Positions 1-8,349 of a stretch of 24,875 nt of DNA are shown here, piece by piece; the first letter of the stretch is position 1, and each line of letters begins with the position of its first letter. A model generated the notes under the pieces. That model searched no databases. It was not told the origin of the DNA and was given only the letters and a program-made list of their open reading frames with translations. Source of the DNA: Desulfuromonadaceae bacterium (lineage in GTDB: Bacteria > Desulfobacterota > Desulfuromonadia > Desulfuromonadales > SZUA-401); NCBI GenBank assembly GCA_003246035.1, contig QKBP01000113.1, forward strand, positions 1 to 24,875. Direction: 5' to 3'. The translations under genes and the position numbers were made by a program.

Positions 1-370
1 CGGCCACGATCTTCCGGTGCAGGGCGATGCGGGCCTCCGGGGCGGCGTGGGCGTAGATCGAGACCACCAGGTCGAAACTTTCGGGAGCGATGGAGTAGGT
101 GCCGAGGTCGGCAACCTCGGTAGTGATGGTCACCCCGCGCTGCCGCGCGAGCTTGCGGGCCTTGGCGAGGCCGACCGTCGAGGCGTCGACCGCGACCACG
201 CGATGACCGTGTTCGGCCAGCCAGACGGCGTTGCGCCCCTCCCCTTCGGCGACGCACAGGGTGTCGCCGACCGGCAGTCGTGAAGTCATCTCGGCGAGGA
301 AGTCGTTGGGCTTCGTACCGTAGAGGTAGTCTTCGCTGGCGTAGCGTTCGTCCCAGGGGGTCTGGACCAT
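1..370 (-). CDS. Class I SAM-dependent methyltransferase, TehB-like (3' end cut by window)
   Basis: The first 123 codons are present and the frame is still open at the left edge, so the C-terminus is missing. The fragment begins MVQTPWDERY. It carries a SAM-binding motif I of the TehB/thiopurine methyltransferase-like kind (CVAEGEGRN, residues about 39-47), a motif II acidic residue in VVAVDAS (about 58-64) and the post-I segment FDLVVSIYAH (about 99-108). The start is the ATG at 370, supported by the Shine-Dalgarno AGAAGGAGAG just upstream. It lies 25 bp downstream of the DUF1330 gene on the same strand, so the two are probably co-transcribed. The family call is good; the substrate cannot be told from sequence. 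Confidence 0.8.
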   Translation of the reverse strand, partial: MVQTPWDERYASEDYLYGTKPNDFLAEMTSRLPVGDTLCVAEGEGRNAVWLAEHGHRVVAVDASTVGLAKARKLARQRGVTITTEVADLGTYSIAPESFDLVVSIYAHAAPEARIALHRKIVA

Positions 371-395
371 CGTCGTGCTCTCCTTCTCGGGGCTG

Positions 396-683
396 CTAAT
401 CGGCTTCGTAGGTGATGATGGTGACGTCGGCGGCGCTGTCGCGCAGGGGGATGAGCTGCTGGTAGGCCGGGGAACGAAACCAGCGGTCGAGGTTCGCCTG
501 GTCGGCGAAGCGGATCACCACGGTCAGATCCTTGTCGTGCTCGCCGGCCAACACCTCGAGGCGCTTGCCGCGAAAGACGATCTGGGCCTCGAACGGCTCG
601 AGGGATGCGGCCACCCCGGTCACGTACTCCTGCCACTTCGTCATGTCCTTGACGCGGATCTGTCCCACCAGGTATGCGGACAT
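396..683 (-). CDS. DUF1330 family small protein
   Basis: A 95-residue protein starting MSAYLVGQIR, with the DUF1330 pattern: an N-terminal beta strand, VKDMTKWQEY, FRGKRLEVLAG in the middle, LTVVIRFADQ, and WFRSPAYQQLIPLRDSAAD near the C-terminus. DUF1330 proteins are small ferredoxin-like alpha/beta-barrel dimers of unknown function, related in fold to monooxygenase/EthD-type proteins. The open frame extends 22 codons further upstream. The ATG at 683 is preferred because an AAAGGAGGT ribosome-binding site sits 4-5 bases ahead of it and because family members start at this point. The methyltransferase gene follows on the same strand. Confidence 0.85.
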   Translation of the reverse strand: MSAYLVGQIRVKDMTKWQEYVTGVAASLEPFEAQIVFRGKRLEVLAGEHDKDLTVVIRFADQANLDRWFRSPAYQQLIPLRDSAADVTIITYEAD

Positions 684-717
684 CGCGACCTCCTTTGCGG
701 CTCGCATGACACAGCTA

Positions 718-746
718 TTCGAAAGTCGCCACAAGTGTGCTATAAA
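718..746 (+). promoter_or_regulatory. Candidate sigma-70 promoter for the ZIP transporter gene
   Basis: TTCGAA (718-723) and TATAAA (741-746) are separated by 17 bp, with the predicted transcription start near 753 and the ZIP start codon at 813. The 60-base leader holds a short inverted repeat GGGAT-T-ATCCC (about 765-775) that could be an operator, but I cannot assign a regulator. The other half of this 129-bp gap should hold the promoter of the leftward DUF1330 gene; no convincing match was seen. Confidence 0.35.
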
Positions 747-812
747 CATTCGTGCAACATCGCGGGATTATCCCTTTTTATAGAATTACCTCGAGACGTG
801 CAAGGACCATCG

Positions 813-1628
813 ATGCTAGATAGCTTTCAGCAACTCCATCCCGTTGTGCAGGCCTTGCTGGCCACGCTCTTCACCTGGGGCGTCACCGCCGCGGGCGCGG
901 CACTGGTCTTCATGAAAAAAGAAATCAACCGCAAGCTCCTCGACGCCATGCTCGGCTTCGCCGCCGGAGTGATGACTGCGGCAAGCTTCTGGTCGCTGCT
1001 GAACCCCGGGATCGCCCTGGCCGGGCAGATGGGTCAGACGCCGTGGTTGACCGCGGTGATCGGCTTCATGTCGGGTGGAATCTTCATGCGCGTGGTCGAC
1101 AGGTTCCTACCCCACCTGCACCCTGGGTTGAAGATGTCGCAGAGCGAGGGGGTCAAGACTTCCTGGCAGCGAAGTACTCTTCTGGTGCTGGCTATCACGC
1201 TACACAACATCCCGGAGGGACTGGCCGTCGGGGTGGCCTTCGGTGCTGTTGCGGCCGGGCTTCCCTCAGCGACCCTGGGCGGAGCCATTGCGCTAGCCGT
1301 TGGAATAGGGCTGCAGAATTTCCCGGAAGGGAGCGCTGTCTCCCTGCCGCTACGCCGAGAAGGGATCAGCCAGGGGAAGTGCTTCATGCTGGGACAGGCG
1401 TCAGGGATCGTCGAGCCGATCGCCGGGGTGGCTGGGGCCCTGTTCGTGTTGCTGATGCAGCCGATCCTCCCCTACGCACTCTGTTTTGCCGCCGGGGCGA
1501 TGATCTTCGTGGTTGTCGAGGAGTTGATCCCGGAATCGCAGCGGATCGTGGAGAACATCGACCTGGTCACCATGGCCACACTCGCCGGTTTCTCGGTGAT
1601 GATGCTGCTGGATGTTGCCCTGGGGTAG
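813..1628 (+). CDS. ZIP family divalent metal transporter (GufA/ZupT type)
   Basis: A 271-residue polytopic membrane protein. It has the two ZIP metal-binding helices: LHNIPEG (residues 130-136, TM4) and GLQNFPEGSAVS (166-177, TM5), plus VVEELIPES (234-242) near the end. About eight hydrophobic segments can be counted, starting with TWGVTAAGAALVF. Such proteins move Zn(II), Fe(II) or other divalent metals across the inner membrane into the cytoplasm. TM5 has Gln-Asn in place of a His pair, a form common in the GufA branch. The open frame continues upstream to 375, but that extension is antisense to the DUF1330 gene. The ATG at 813 has AAGG seven bases upstream and gives the family's normal length. 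It is convergent with bioC, 53 bp apart, with no clear terminator between them. Confidence 0.9.
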   Translation: MLDSFQQLHPVVQALLATLFTWGVTAAGAALVFMKKEINRKLLDAMLGFAAGVMTAASFWSLLNPGIALAGQMGQTPWLTAVIGFMSGGIFMRVVDRFLPHLHPGLKMSQSEGVKTSWQRSTLLVLAITLHNIPEGLAVGVAFGAVAAGLPSATLGGAIALAVGIGLQNFPEGSAVSLPLRREGISQGKCFMLGQASGIVEPIAGVAGALFVLLMQPILPYALCFAAGAMIFVVVEELIPESQRIVENIDLVTMATLAGFSVMMLLDVALG

Positions 1629-1681
1629 GAGGCAGCAGAAGGTAAAACCAGGCACTGAAGGCCCCCGGAGTTGAGGGAGAC

Positions 1682-2506
1682 CTAACCTCGGCCTTCCGGG
1701 CGACGTGCCACCGCGTAAATCACTTCGTAACTGGCGGGAAGCCCTCGCCTGTCACTGAACCTCTCACCGTAAAGCGCCGTCATCTCCAGCATCACCTTGC
1801 GCGGGAAGAGCCCACGGGGACGCTCGTTCGAGGCGTTCTGGGCGCCGATCTGCTTGAGGCTGACCAGCAGCTCGCGCACGTCGGGGTGATACTCGCGCTC
1901 CTCCTCGCTGAAGCACGTCACCTCGCCGAAGCCGGCACGCTCGAGAGCGTTTTCGACCGCGTCCCGGGCCGGGTAATCGTGAAAGTAGTCGGGGATTGCC
2001 GCCGCGGTCCGCTCACGGGCGAGGCGGAACGCTTCGCGCAGCTGCCAGAGGGTGCGGGCGCCGAACAGGGCGAATGCAAAGGTCCCTCCCGGGACGAGGA
2101 TCCTGGCACACTCGCTAAAGACCCTCTCGAGGTCCTCGACCCACTGGAAGACCGACGAGGAGAGGAGCAGCGCGATGCTGCCGTCGCGCAGCGGCAGGTG
2201 GTGGGCATCGGCGTCGAAAGCGACAACCCCGGGGACGCTGCGCCGAGCCTCGCAGGTCATGCCGTGGGCCAGGTCGGAGACCAGCAGCGGCACCTCGGGG
2301 GAGGCGGCGCGGAAACGGCGGGCCAGTTCGCCGGTCCCGGTGCCGACATCGAGCACACGACCGGCGGGAAAGCCGGCCCCCTGCGCAAGCTTCAGGACCT
2401 TTCCGGCGACGCGCTTCTGGACCCGGGCGTAGCGGTCGTAGTCGCGGGCATGCTCGGAGAAATTCCGACGCATGCGGGTACGGTCGAGAACCGGTACGCC
2501 GCTCAT
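1682..2506 (-). CDS. bioC: Malonyl-ACP O-methyltransferase BioC
   Basis: A 274-residue SAM methyltransferase. BioC methylates the free carboxyl of malonyl-ACP so that two fatty-acid elongation cycles can build pimeloyl-ACP methyl ester, the first committed biotin step. Visible features are the BioC N-terminal pattern NFSEHARDYDRYARVQ (residues 15-30), SAM motif I VLDVGTGTGE (51-60), motif II VSDLA (76-80), DADAHHLPL (98-106) and the BioC-like SSSVFQWVEDL (116-126). The start ATG at 2506 overlaps the bioH stop as ATGA, which favours it over the 38-codon upstream extension. It is the last gene of the bioWFHC operon. The assignment is strengthened by the adjacent bioH, its functional partner. 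Confidence 0.9.
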   Translation of the reverse strand: MSGVPVLDRTRMRRNFSEHARDYDRYARVQKRVAGKVLKLAQGAGFPAGRVLDVGTGTGELARRFRAASPEVPLLVSDLAHGMTCEARRSVPGVVAFDADAHHLPLRDGSIALLLSSSVFQWVEDLERVFSECARILVPGGTFAFALFGARTLWQLREAFRLARERTAAAIPDYFHDYPARDAVENALERAGFGEVTCFSEEEREYHPDVRELLVSLKQIGAQNASNERPRGLFPRKVMLEMTALYGERFSDRRGLPASYEVIYAVARRPEGRG

Positions 2507-3308
2507 GCGAAGAACTCCCGCCAGAGTGCAAAAGAGGGGTCGGGACGGGCGAAGAACGGCGCGTGCCCTACCCCCTCGACGCGTGCCTCGCGACAGCCCG
2601 GGATCGCTCGTGACAGCCACGCCCCGGCTTCGGGGGGAGTGATGGCGTCGAGGCTCCCGTAGTGGACCAGGGTCGGGCAGTTCAGGCTCGCGGCGGTCTC
2701 GCGCAGATCGGCGTCGCGCAGGGTCTGCAGCGCACCGAGGGTAACCTCGGAACGGATCGGAGGGACGCTGCGCACGCTGGCGCGCAGGATCTGCTGGAAA
2801 CGCGCTGGAGGGATCGTCTCCCCGGCGAACATGCGGTAGAAGAAGTCGACCAGGGTCGCGTTGAAATCGCGCCTGAGGTTGCGTTCCATGACCCGCACCT
2901 GGGTCGGCGGCAGTCCGCCGTCCCAGTCGTCGCCGCTGCAGAAGCGGGGGGTGGCGCAGACCAGCGCCAGGCGCGTAAACCGTTCAGGATGATCGACAGC
3001 CAGACGCATCGCCACCTGCCCGCCGAGGGACCAGCCGAGCAGTCCACAGGATGGAATCTCCAGGGCATCGAGCCATCTAAGCACATCCCCGGCCAGCCCC
3101 GGGAGCGCGTACTCATTACCAGGGGAGGAATAGCCGTGACCGCGCAGGTCGGGAGCCAGGACCCGGAAGCCGGGAGCAAGGGCCTCGATGGCCTCGACGA
3201 ATACCGCCGAGGACATGCTCCAGCCGTGTATCAGCACCAGCGGTGGACCGCTGCCGGCCTCGCGCCAGGCGATAGTCTGCCCGTCTGGCAGGGTCAGGGA
3301 CTGGTGGC

Positions 3309-3312
<4 letters not shown>
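2503..3312 (-). CDS. bioH: Pimeloyl-ACP methyl ester carboxylesterase BioH
   Basis: A 269-residue alpha/beta hydrolase. BioH removes the methyl group added by BioC, releasing pimeloyl-ACP for BioF. The catalytic triad is readable: Ser95 in GWSLGG, Asp222 in GSLDAITP and His250 in GVGHAPF; the spacings closely match the E. coli BioH triad (Ser82, Asp207, His235). The oxyanion segment LIHGWSMSS (28-36) is also typical, with BioH's GWGM-like variant. The start is GTG at 3312, overlapping the bioF stop as GTGA; its own stop overlaps bioC as ATGA. This implies translational coupling. Alpha/beta hydrolases are hard to name from sequence alone, but the context next to bioF and bioC makes BioH the best call. 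Confidence 0.9.
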
Positions 3313-4480
<1,168 letters not shown>

Positions 4481-4484
<4 letters not shown>

Positions 4485-5275
4485 AGCGGTTCCCAGGCGC
4501 TCTCGGCGAGTCTGGCGAGGTCGCTCACCAGGTACGGGGTCCGCTCCAGGTAAGTCACCAGCTCCCCGAGGTCGGTACCGGGACGGATGAAGAAGGCCCG
4601 CCCGCCGAACGGGTCGCCGGCCTCCTTAAGCGGGGAAATGCGGTGGTAGGTGTCGCCGGCCGCGACATAACCGGTGACGTAGGAGGGATCGTCCGACCAG
4701 CAGAGCTCGGCGATCGTCCCCGCGCAGCTCTGAACCTTACTGGCCAGGACCATCGCTTCGCCGACCCGGCGGGGGTCGACACCTCGGGACGCAAGGTAAC
4801 TGGCGAAGTCGTCGCGCAGGGTCGGCGCAACGCCGAGACGGGAAACGCGCACGCCACGCACACCGTCGAGTTCGATGCGTTCGCCGCTGACCGCGTCGAC
4901 CAGCATCGCGCCGCGCATCACCCCGCCCCCGAGCGCAGGCCCTTTGGCTAACTGCGCAAGGGCCGACTCGGCAGCCCGGGGAGAGACCCCGGCCGACTCG
5001 AGCAGCGCCAGGGCATGTGCGCGGGCCGCTGCGACGTCCGGAAGGATGTGGGTCTGTGCTGCAAGCAGGCGTCCCTGCACCAGTTCCCCGGGGAGGACCG
5101 GGTCGATGGTGATCTGGATCCGCTCCGCCTCGCCCCGCTCGTGGTTGAACGCCCTCTGCAGGAGGTCGAAGGCGAGGTCGTTGAGTTCCTCGAAGGGGAC
5201 CAGCTGTTCCGCCCCGGAGAGGTGTCCGGAGGGGCCGTCGGCGTGCATGCGGATGCTGTACAGATCTCTTTTCAT
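4481..5275 (-). CDS. bioW: 6-carboxyhexanoate-CoA ligase (pimeloyl-CoA synthetase) BioW
   Basis: A 264-residue protein matching the BioW family end to end (the Bacillus subtilis enzyme is about 259 residues). BioW activates free pimelate with ATP and CoA to pimeloyl-CoA. Family landmarks seen: YSIRMHA (6-12), [11 protein letters not shown] (18-28), [15 protein letters not shown] (120-134), GVRVSR (141-146), [20 protein letters not shown] (178-197, in part), [19 protein letters not shown] (202-220) and RAFFI (226-230). The ATG at 5275 is chosen because BioW proteins start a few residues before YSIRM. It has no good Shine-Dalgarno sequence, and the candidate promoter places transcription start almost at the codon. 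It is the first gene of bioWFHC. Having BioW together with BioC and BioH is unusual (see findings). Confidence 0.93.
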
Positions 5276-5283
5276 AGCGCTGG

Positions 5284-5313
5284 AACGTAGCACGCTCACC
5301 CGCGGATTGTCAA
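5284..5313 (-). promoter_or_regulatory. Candidate bioW promoter inside the BirA operator
   Basis: On the minus strand TTGACA (5313-5308) is followed after 18 bp by TACGTT (5289-5284). The -35 box is a perfect consensus and lies inside the left arm of the inverted repeat, so repressor binding would block polymerase. The implied transcription start is near 5277, within a few bases of the bioW ATG at 5275, which would make the mRNA leaderless or nearly so. Confidence 0.5.
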
Positions 5314-5340
5314 CCAGATGCCCGGGGCGGTTGACAATCC
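5304..5340. promoter_or_regulatory. BirA-type biotin operator (inverted repeat)
   Basis: Two perfect 12-bp arms, GGATTGTCAACC (5304-5315) and GGTTGACAATCC (5329-5340), flank a 13-bp spacer. The core TTGTCAACC/GGTTGACAA fits the known BirA box, TTGTnAACC-N14/15-GGTTnACAA, differing by A-to-C at the middle position and by a spacer one or two bases shorter. Its place directly upstream of a biotin operon makes control by biotinyl-AMP-loaded BirA the natural reading. It also sits about 67 bp upstream of the divergent CcsA-like gene, so it might touch that promoter too. Confidence 0.85.
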
Positions 5341-5406
5341 TGTTTCCCACTGGACACCAAGCTGTGTTACACTCCGCCCGCGAAATTCCTCTACAGGAGC
5401 TACGAC

Positions 5407-6198
5407 GTGCAAACCTTCCTGATCTGGGGCGCCTTCGGTGCCTACGGCCTCTCCGTGGCAATGTATCTCGTCCACCTCAGGCTGCGTCGCAAAATTATCT
5501 GGCAGGCAGCCTTTGTCGGGGTGGCCTGCGGCTTTGCGCTGCAGACCCTGGCCCTTGCGCTGCGCTGGCTGAATGCCGGCTACCTTCCGGTCACCAACCT
5601 CTTCTCGACCCTGTTCTTCTTCAGCTGGGCGCTGGCCCTGACTTATCTCTACTTCGAGCTCCGCTACCGCATCCATGCCGCCGGACTGTTCGTGATGCTG
5701 GTCAACCTGCTGCTGCTCGGATTCGCCATGCCGCGCGATACGGCGGTCCGGCCACTGATCCCGGCGCTCGACACGCCGCTCTTCACCCTGCACATCATCT
5801 TCTCGTTCCAGGGGTACGCGCTCTTCGCCATGGCCTTCAGTCTCGGCGTATTGTACCTGATGCAGCTCCACCGCAGCTCCGCGCTGCTCCCCGACCTGTC
5901 GAAGCTGCGGCGCATGAACGAGGAGGCGATCCTGCTCGGCTTCGTGCTCTTCACCCTGTGCATGCTGTTCGGATGCTGGTGGGCCTACGTCGCCTGGGGG
6001 TACTACTTCAGCTGGAACATCAAGGCGATCTGGTCGTTCATCGTCTGGCTGTTCTACGCCGGAATGTGCCACGCCAAGTTCGTGAGGCGCTGGCAGGGGA
6101 CCGGCTACGCCGTCCTCTCGATCGCCGGCTTCGGCGTGGTACTCTTCACCTACCTCGGGATCGGGCTGCTCCTCCAGAGCAACCACCCGCTCGACTAG
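5407..6198 (+). CDS. CcsA/ResC-like cytochrome c biogenesis protein with altered WWD motif
   Basis: A 263-residue protein with about eight hydrophobic segments, resembling the CcsA/ResC (HemX-like) half of the system II heme lyase, which presents heme at the outer face of the inner membrane. Typical pieces are YLPVTNLFSTLFFFSWALAL (59-78, in part), His129 in FTLHIIFSFQGYA, and the block from W197. The canonical WGxYWxWDPKExW signature is altered to W197-GYYFSWN-204 then IKAIW, losing the WD and PKE residues. After it, VVLFTYLGIGLL (244-255) matches the family end, with His260 near the C-terminus. The start is GTG at 5407, seven bases after AGGAG. The ResB-like gene follows after 8 bp. Most likely it is a divergent member specialised for particular cytochromes; a degenerate heme-handling role is the alternative. 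Confidence 0.85.
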   Translation: MQTFLIWGAFGAYGLSVAMYLVHLRLRRKIIWQAAFVGVACGFALQTLALALRWLNAGYLPVTNLFSTLFFFSWALALTYLYFELRYRIHAAGLFVMLVNLLLLGFAMPRDTAVRPLIPALDTPLFTLHIIFSFQGYALFAMAFSLGVLYLMQLHRSSALLPDLSKLRRMNEEAILLGFVLFTLCMLFGCWWAYVAWGYYFSWNIKAIWSFIVWLFYAGMCHAKFVRRWQGTGYAVLSIAGFGVVLFTYLGIGLLLQSNHPLD

Positions 6199-6206
6199 GG
6201 GGGATC

Positions 6207-7253
6207 ATGCAACGGCTCTGGAAACTCCTCTGCTCCCTCAAGCTCGCCGTCACCCTCGCCTCGCTGGCGACCCTGGCGATCATGATCGGATCGCTGCGCA
6301 TGCCCGGGAACGCCCCGTTCTTCGCCCAGCTCGACACCCTGGTCCTCGCTGACTGGCTGCTCGGGCCGGGGGCCGAGCAGCCCGCTCTGAGCTGGTGGGT
6401 CTACCTGGCGAGCGGGGCGATCGTGCTGTTCGGTGTCAACACCCTGTGCTGCTTCATCGACTGGGCGACTAACCTGAGGGCGCGCTGGCGCAAGACCGGC
6501 GAGTACCTTCTCCACCTCGGCTTCTGCATGGTGCTCGCCGCTTATCTCTGGGGGAGCTTCGCAGGGTCGCGCGCCCATCCTCTGGCGATCCCGCTCGGAG
6601 CGACCCGCCCACTCCCGGAACGTCCCGGCTACTACCTCCACCTCGCCCGCCTCGAACCGCAGGTCGACAGCACGGGCCGCCCTCTCGACTTCCCCCAGGA
6701 GCTCCACCTGCTCCACGGCGACACCCTGGTCACCACCCAGCAGGTGCGTCTCAACCACCCCCTGCTGTGGCGGGACATGGTCGTGATCCCGGAGAACGTC
6801 GCCCGAAGCATCGAGGGATTTAGCTTTTTCGACCCGCAGCTCGGCCAGAGCGAGTGGCGCAGTGGTACCCGCCTGCTCGGCCGGGGGAGCGCACAACTCG
6901 ATGTAGTCGCCTTTCACCCCCACCTGCAGCGGCTGGATGATGGCAGCGTCAACCCGCTCAGCGAACAGCTGGTCAACCCCGGCTTCCTGCTCGATCTGCG
7001 CATCGACGGAGCCCTGACCTGGCACGGTTGGTACCTGCTGCGCGAAGGGATCCCCGCCCCGTTACGGGAGGCAGGTTTCGGATTCCGTCCGCTCGCCCCC
7101 TTGCAGCGCCCGCTGACGCTGCTGAACATTCATTTCGACCCCGGCGCCCCACTGGCCGCCGCCGGAGGTGTCCTGATGGGCATCGGGGCCATCCTGGCGT
7201 TGATCTCCTACTACGGCAAACGTCGCCGGGGCGAACGCCCCGAGATCGACTGA
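6207..7253 (+). CDS. ResB-like cytochrome c biogenesis protein
   Basis: A 348-residue membrane protein of the ResB/CcsB (Ccs1) family, partner of CcsA in system II cytochrome c maturation. It has TM helices at about 13-30, 63-81 and 101-118, the last with His103 in LLHLGFCMVL, a possible heme ligand. A large periplasmic domain follows (about 119-310), then a last TM after the conserved FDPGAPLAAAGGVLMGIGA (about 311-329). It is shorter than the usual 400-550 residue ResB, mainly in the periplasmic domain. The ATG at 6207 follows AGGGGGG; the open frame extends far upstream to 4875, but that part is antisense to bioW and out of frame with the CcsA-like gene. It forms a two-gene unit with the CcsA-like gene. 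Confidence 0.85.
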   Translation: MQRLWKLLCSLKLAVTLASLATLAIMIGSLRMPGNAPFFAQLDTLVLADWLLGPGAEQPALSWWVYLASGAIVLFGVNTLCCFIDWATNLRARWRKTGEYLLHLGFCMVLAAYLWGSFAGSRAHPLAIPLGATRPLPERPGYYLHLARLEPQVDSTGRPLDFPQELHLLHGDTLVTTQQVRLNHPLLWRDMVVIPENVARSIEGFSFFDPQLGQSEWRSGTRLLGRGSAQLDVVAFHPHLQRLDDGSVNPLSEQLVNPGFLLDLRIDGALTWHGWYLLREGIPAPLREAGFGFRPLAPLQRPLTLLNIHFDPGAPLAAAGGVLMGIGAILALISYYGKRRRGERPEID

Positions 7254-7312
7254 GGAGGCTGAATACGCCCCTTGCGATGGGATCAAAAGGGACATAGGAA
7301 CTGATATTTTCC

Positions 7313-7330
7313 TTGGAAATTCACATGCAA
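7313..7330 (+). promoter_or_regulatory. Candidate sigma-54 (RpoN) promoter for the receiver-GAF gene
   Basis: TTGG at 7313-7316 and TGC at 7326-7328 place the invariant GG (-24) and GC (-12) exactly 10 bases apart. The match to the consensus is partial (TGGAAA for TGGCAC, ATGC for TTGC). The predicted start is near 7340, 44 bases ahead of the ATG at 7384. The 130-bp gap 7254-7383 shows no hairpin terminator for the ResB gene. A weaker sigma-70-like pair (TTGCGA at 7272, TAGGAA at 7295) also exists. Confidence 0.3.
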
Positions 7331-7383
7331 GCCAGTAAACTTGCTGGGTTTAGATGTGATCTAATTACCTCTCGGGGAACAGC

Positions 7384-8349
7384 ATGGCTAACGAACGGGT
7401 ACTGATCGTCGACCACAACCTGCAGCAGCGCAAGTATCTCACCGAGCTGCTTGCCTCCAAGAACTACCAGACCATCGAGTCCTCGACCTGCGAAGATGCC
7501 CTCGAAATCCTGTCTCGCAATGCTGTCGACCTGATTCTGACCGAGACCGAGCTCCCCTCAAAGAGCGGCCTGTTCCTGCTCCGCGAAGCCAAAGAGGCGA
7601 TCCCCGACATCGAAGTCATCCTGATCACCTCCAACGCCTCGTCGTTCAACGTGCTCCAGGCGCTACGCAACGACGCCTACGACTTCATCGTCCGCCCCAT
7701 CGACACCGGCGAGATCCTCTTCAACACCCTCGATCGGGCCTTCTACACCATCCACCTGCGCCGTCACAACGCCAGCCTGGTCAAGGAGCTCGAGGAGAAG
7801 AACCGCTACCTGACCCGTCACCTGAAAATGATGAAGGCACTCAACGAGTCGATCGAACGGGTCAACGCCGCGAGCGACATCGAAGAGCTGCTGCTCGGAC
7901 TGCTGACCTCGGCGATGACCGCACTCGGTGCCCAGCGCGGCTTCATCGCCCTGTACGACAAGAGCGGCGAAAAGCTCTCCATCAAGGCGGGCAAGGGGAT
8001 TCCCTCCGAAATCCTCAAGGACTGTGCCGCACGGGTCCCTTCCGGCTTCACCACCGAGGCGGTCAAGCGCGGCAAACCGGTGGTCGTCAACAGCATCTTC
8101 CCCAAGAAACTTCTCGGCATGGCCTCGGACCTCGAGCGCAACGGACTGCTGGCCGGTCCGGGACTGCTCGCAGCACCGCTGGTCTTCAAGGAGCGGATCG
8201 TCGGGATCATCGTGCTCTCCCAGCAGAAGAAGGGGCTGGCTTACGGAGACACCGAGCTCAACTTTCTCATCCAGCTCGCCCACCACGCGGCCATGGCCCT
8301 CGAAAAGGCCGGCACCATCTACCAGCTCAAGCGCAAATCGCAGAAGTAA
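7384..8349 (+). CDS. Degenerate receiver domain fused to a GAF domain
   Basis: A 321-residue cytoplasmic signalling protein. Residues 4-118 form a CheY-like receiver (VLIVD at 6-10, DLILTETELPSKSG at 49-62, VILITSNAS at 78-86, VRPID at 103-107). Residues about 128-150 look like a coiled-coil linker. Residues about 155-310 form a GAF domain (GAQRGFIALYDKSGEKLSIKAG onward, ending APLVFKERIVGIIVLSQQ). The phosphoacceptor Asp is replaced by Glu54 and the conserved Lys by Arg104, so normal phosphorylation is unlikely. No DNA-binding, kinase or cyclase output domain is present. The start ATG follows GGGGAAC. The glutaredoxin-like gene begins immediately after its stop codon, so the two are probably one unit. 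Its signal and target are unknown. Confidence 0.85.
   Translation: MANERVLIVDHNLQQRKYLTELLASKNYQTIESSTCEDALEILSRNAVDLILTETELPSKSGLFLLREAKEAIPDIEVILITSNASSFNVLQALRNDAYDFIVRPIDTGEILFNTLDRAFYTIHLRRHNASLVKELEEKNRYLTRHLKMMKALNESIERVNAASDIEELLLGLLTSAMTALGAQRGFIALYDKSGEKLSIKAGKGIPSEILKDCAARVPSGFTTEAVKRGKPVVVNSIFPKKLLGMASDLERNGLLAGPGLLAAPLVFKERIVGIIVLSQQKKGLAYGDTELNFLIQLAHHAAMALEKAGTIYQLKRKSQK

Noticed and set aside
1629..1681. Possible bidirectional terminator between the ZIP transporter and bioC
   Set aside because: No stem longer than a few base pairs and no T-run on either strand could be found in the 53 bp.
4875..6206. Long N-terminal extension of the ResB-like open frame
   Set aside because: It is antisense to bioW and out of frame over the CcsA-like gene, has low-complexity Arg/Ala-rich sequence, and the real start at 6207 has a good ribosome-binding site. 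It is a GC-rich frame artefact.
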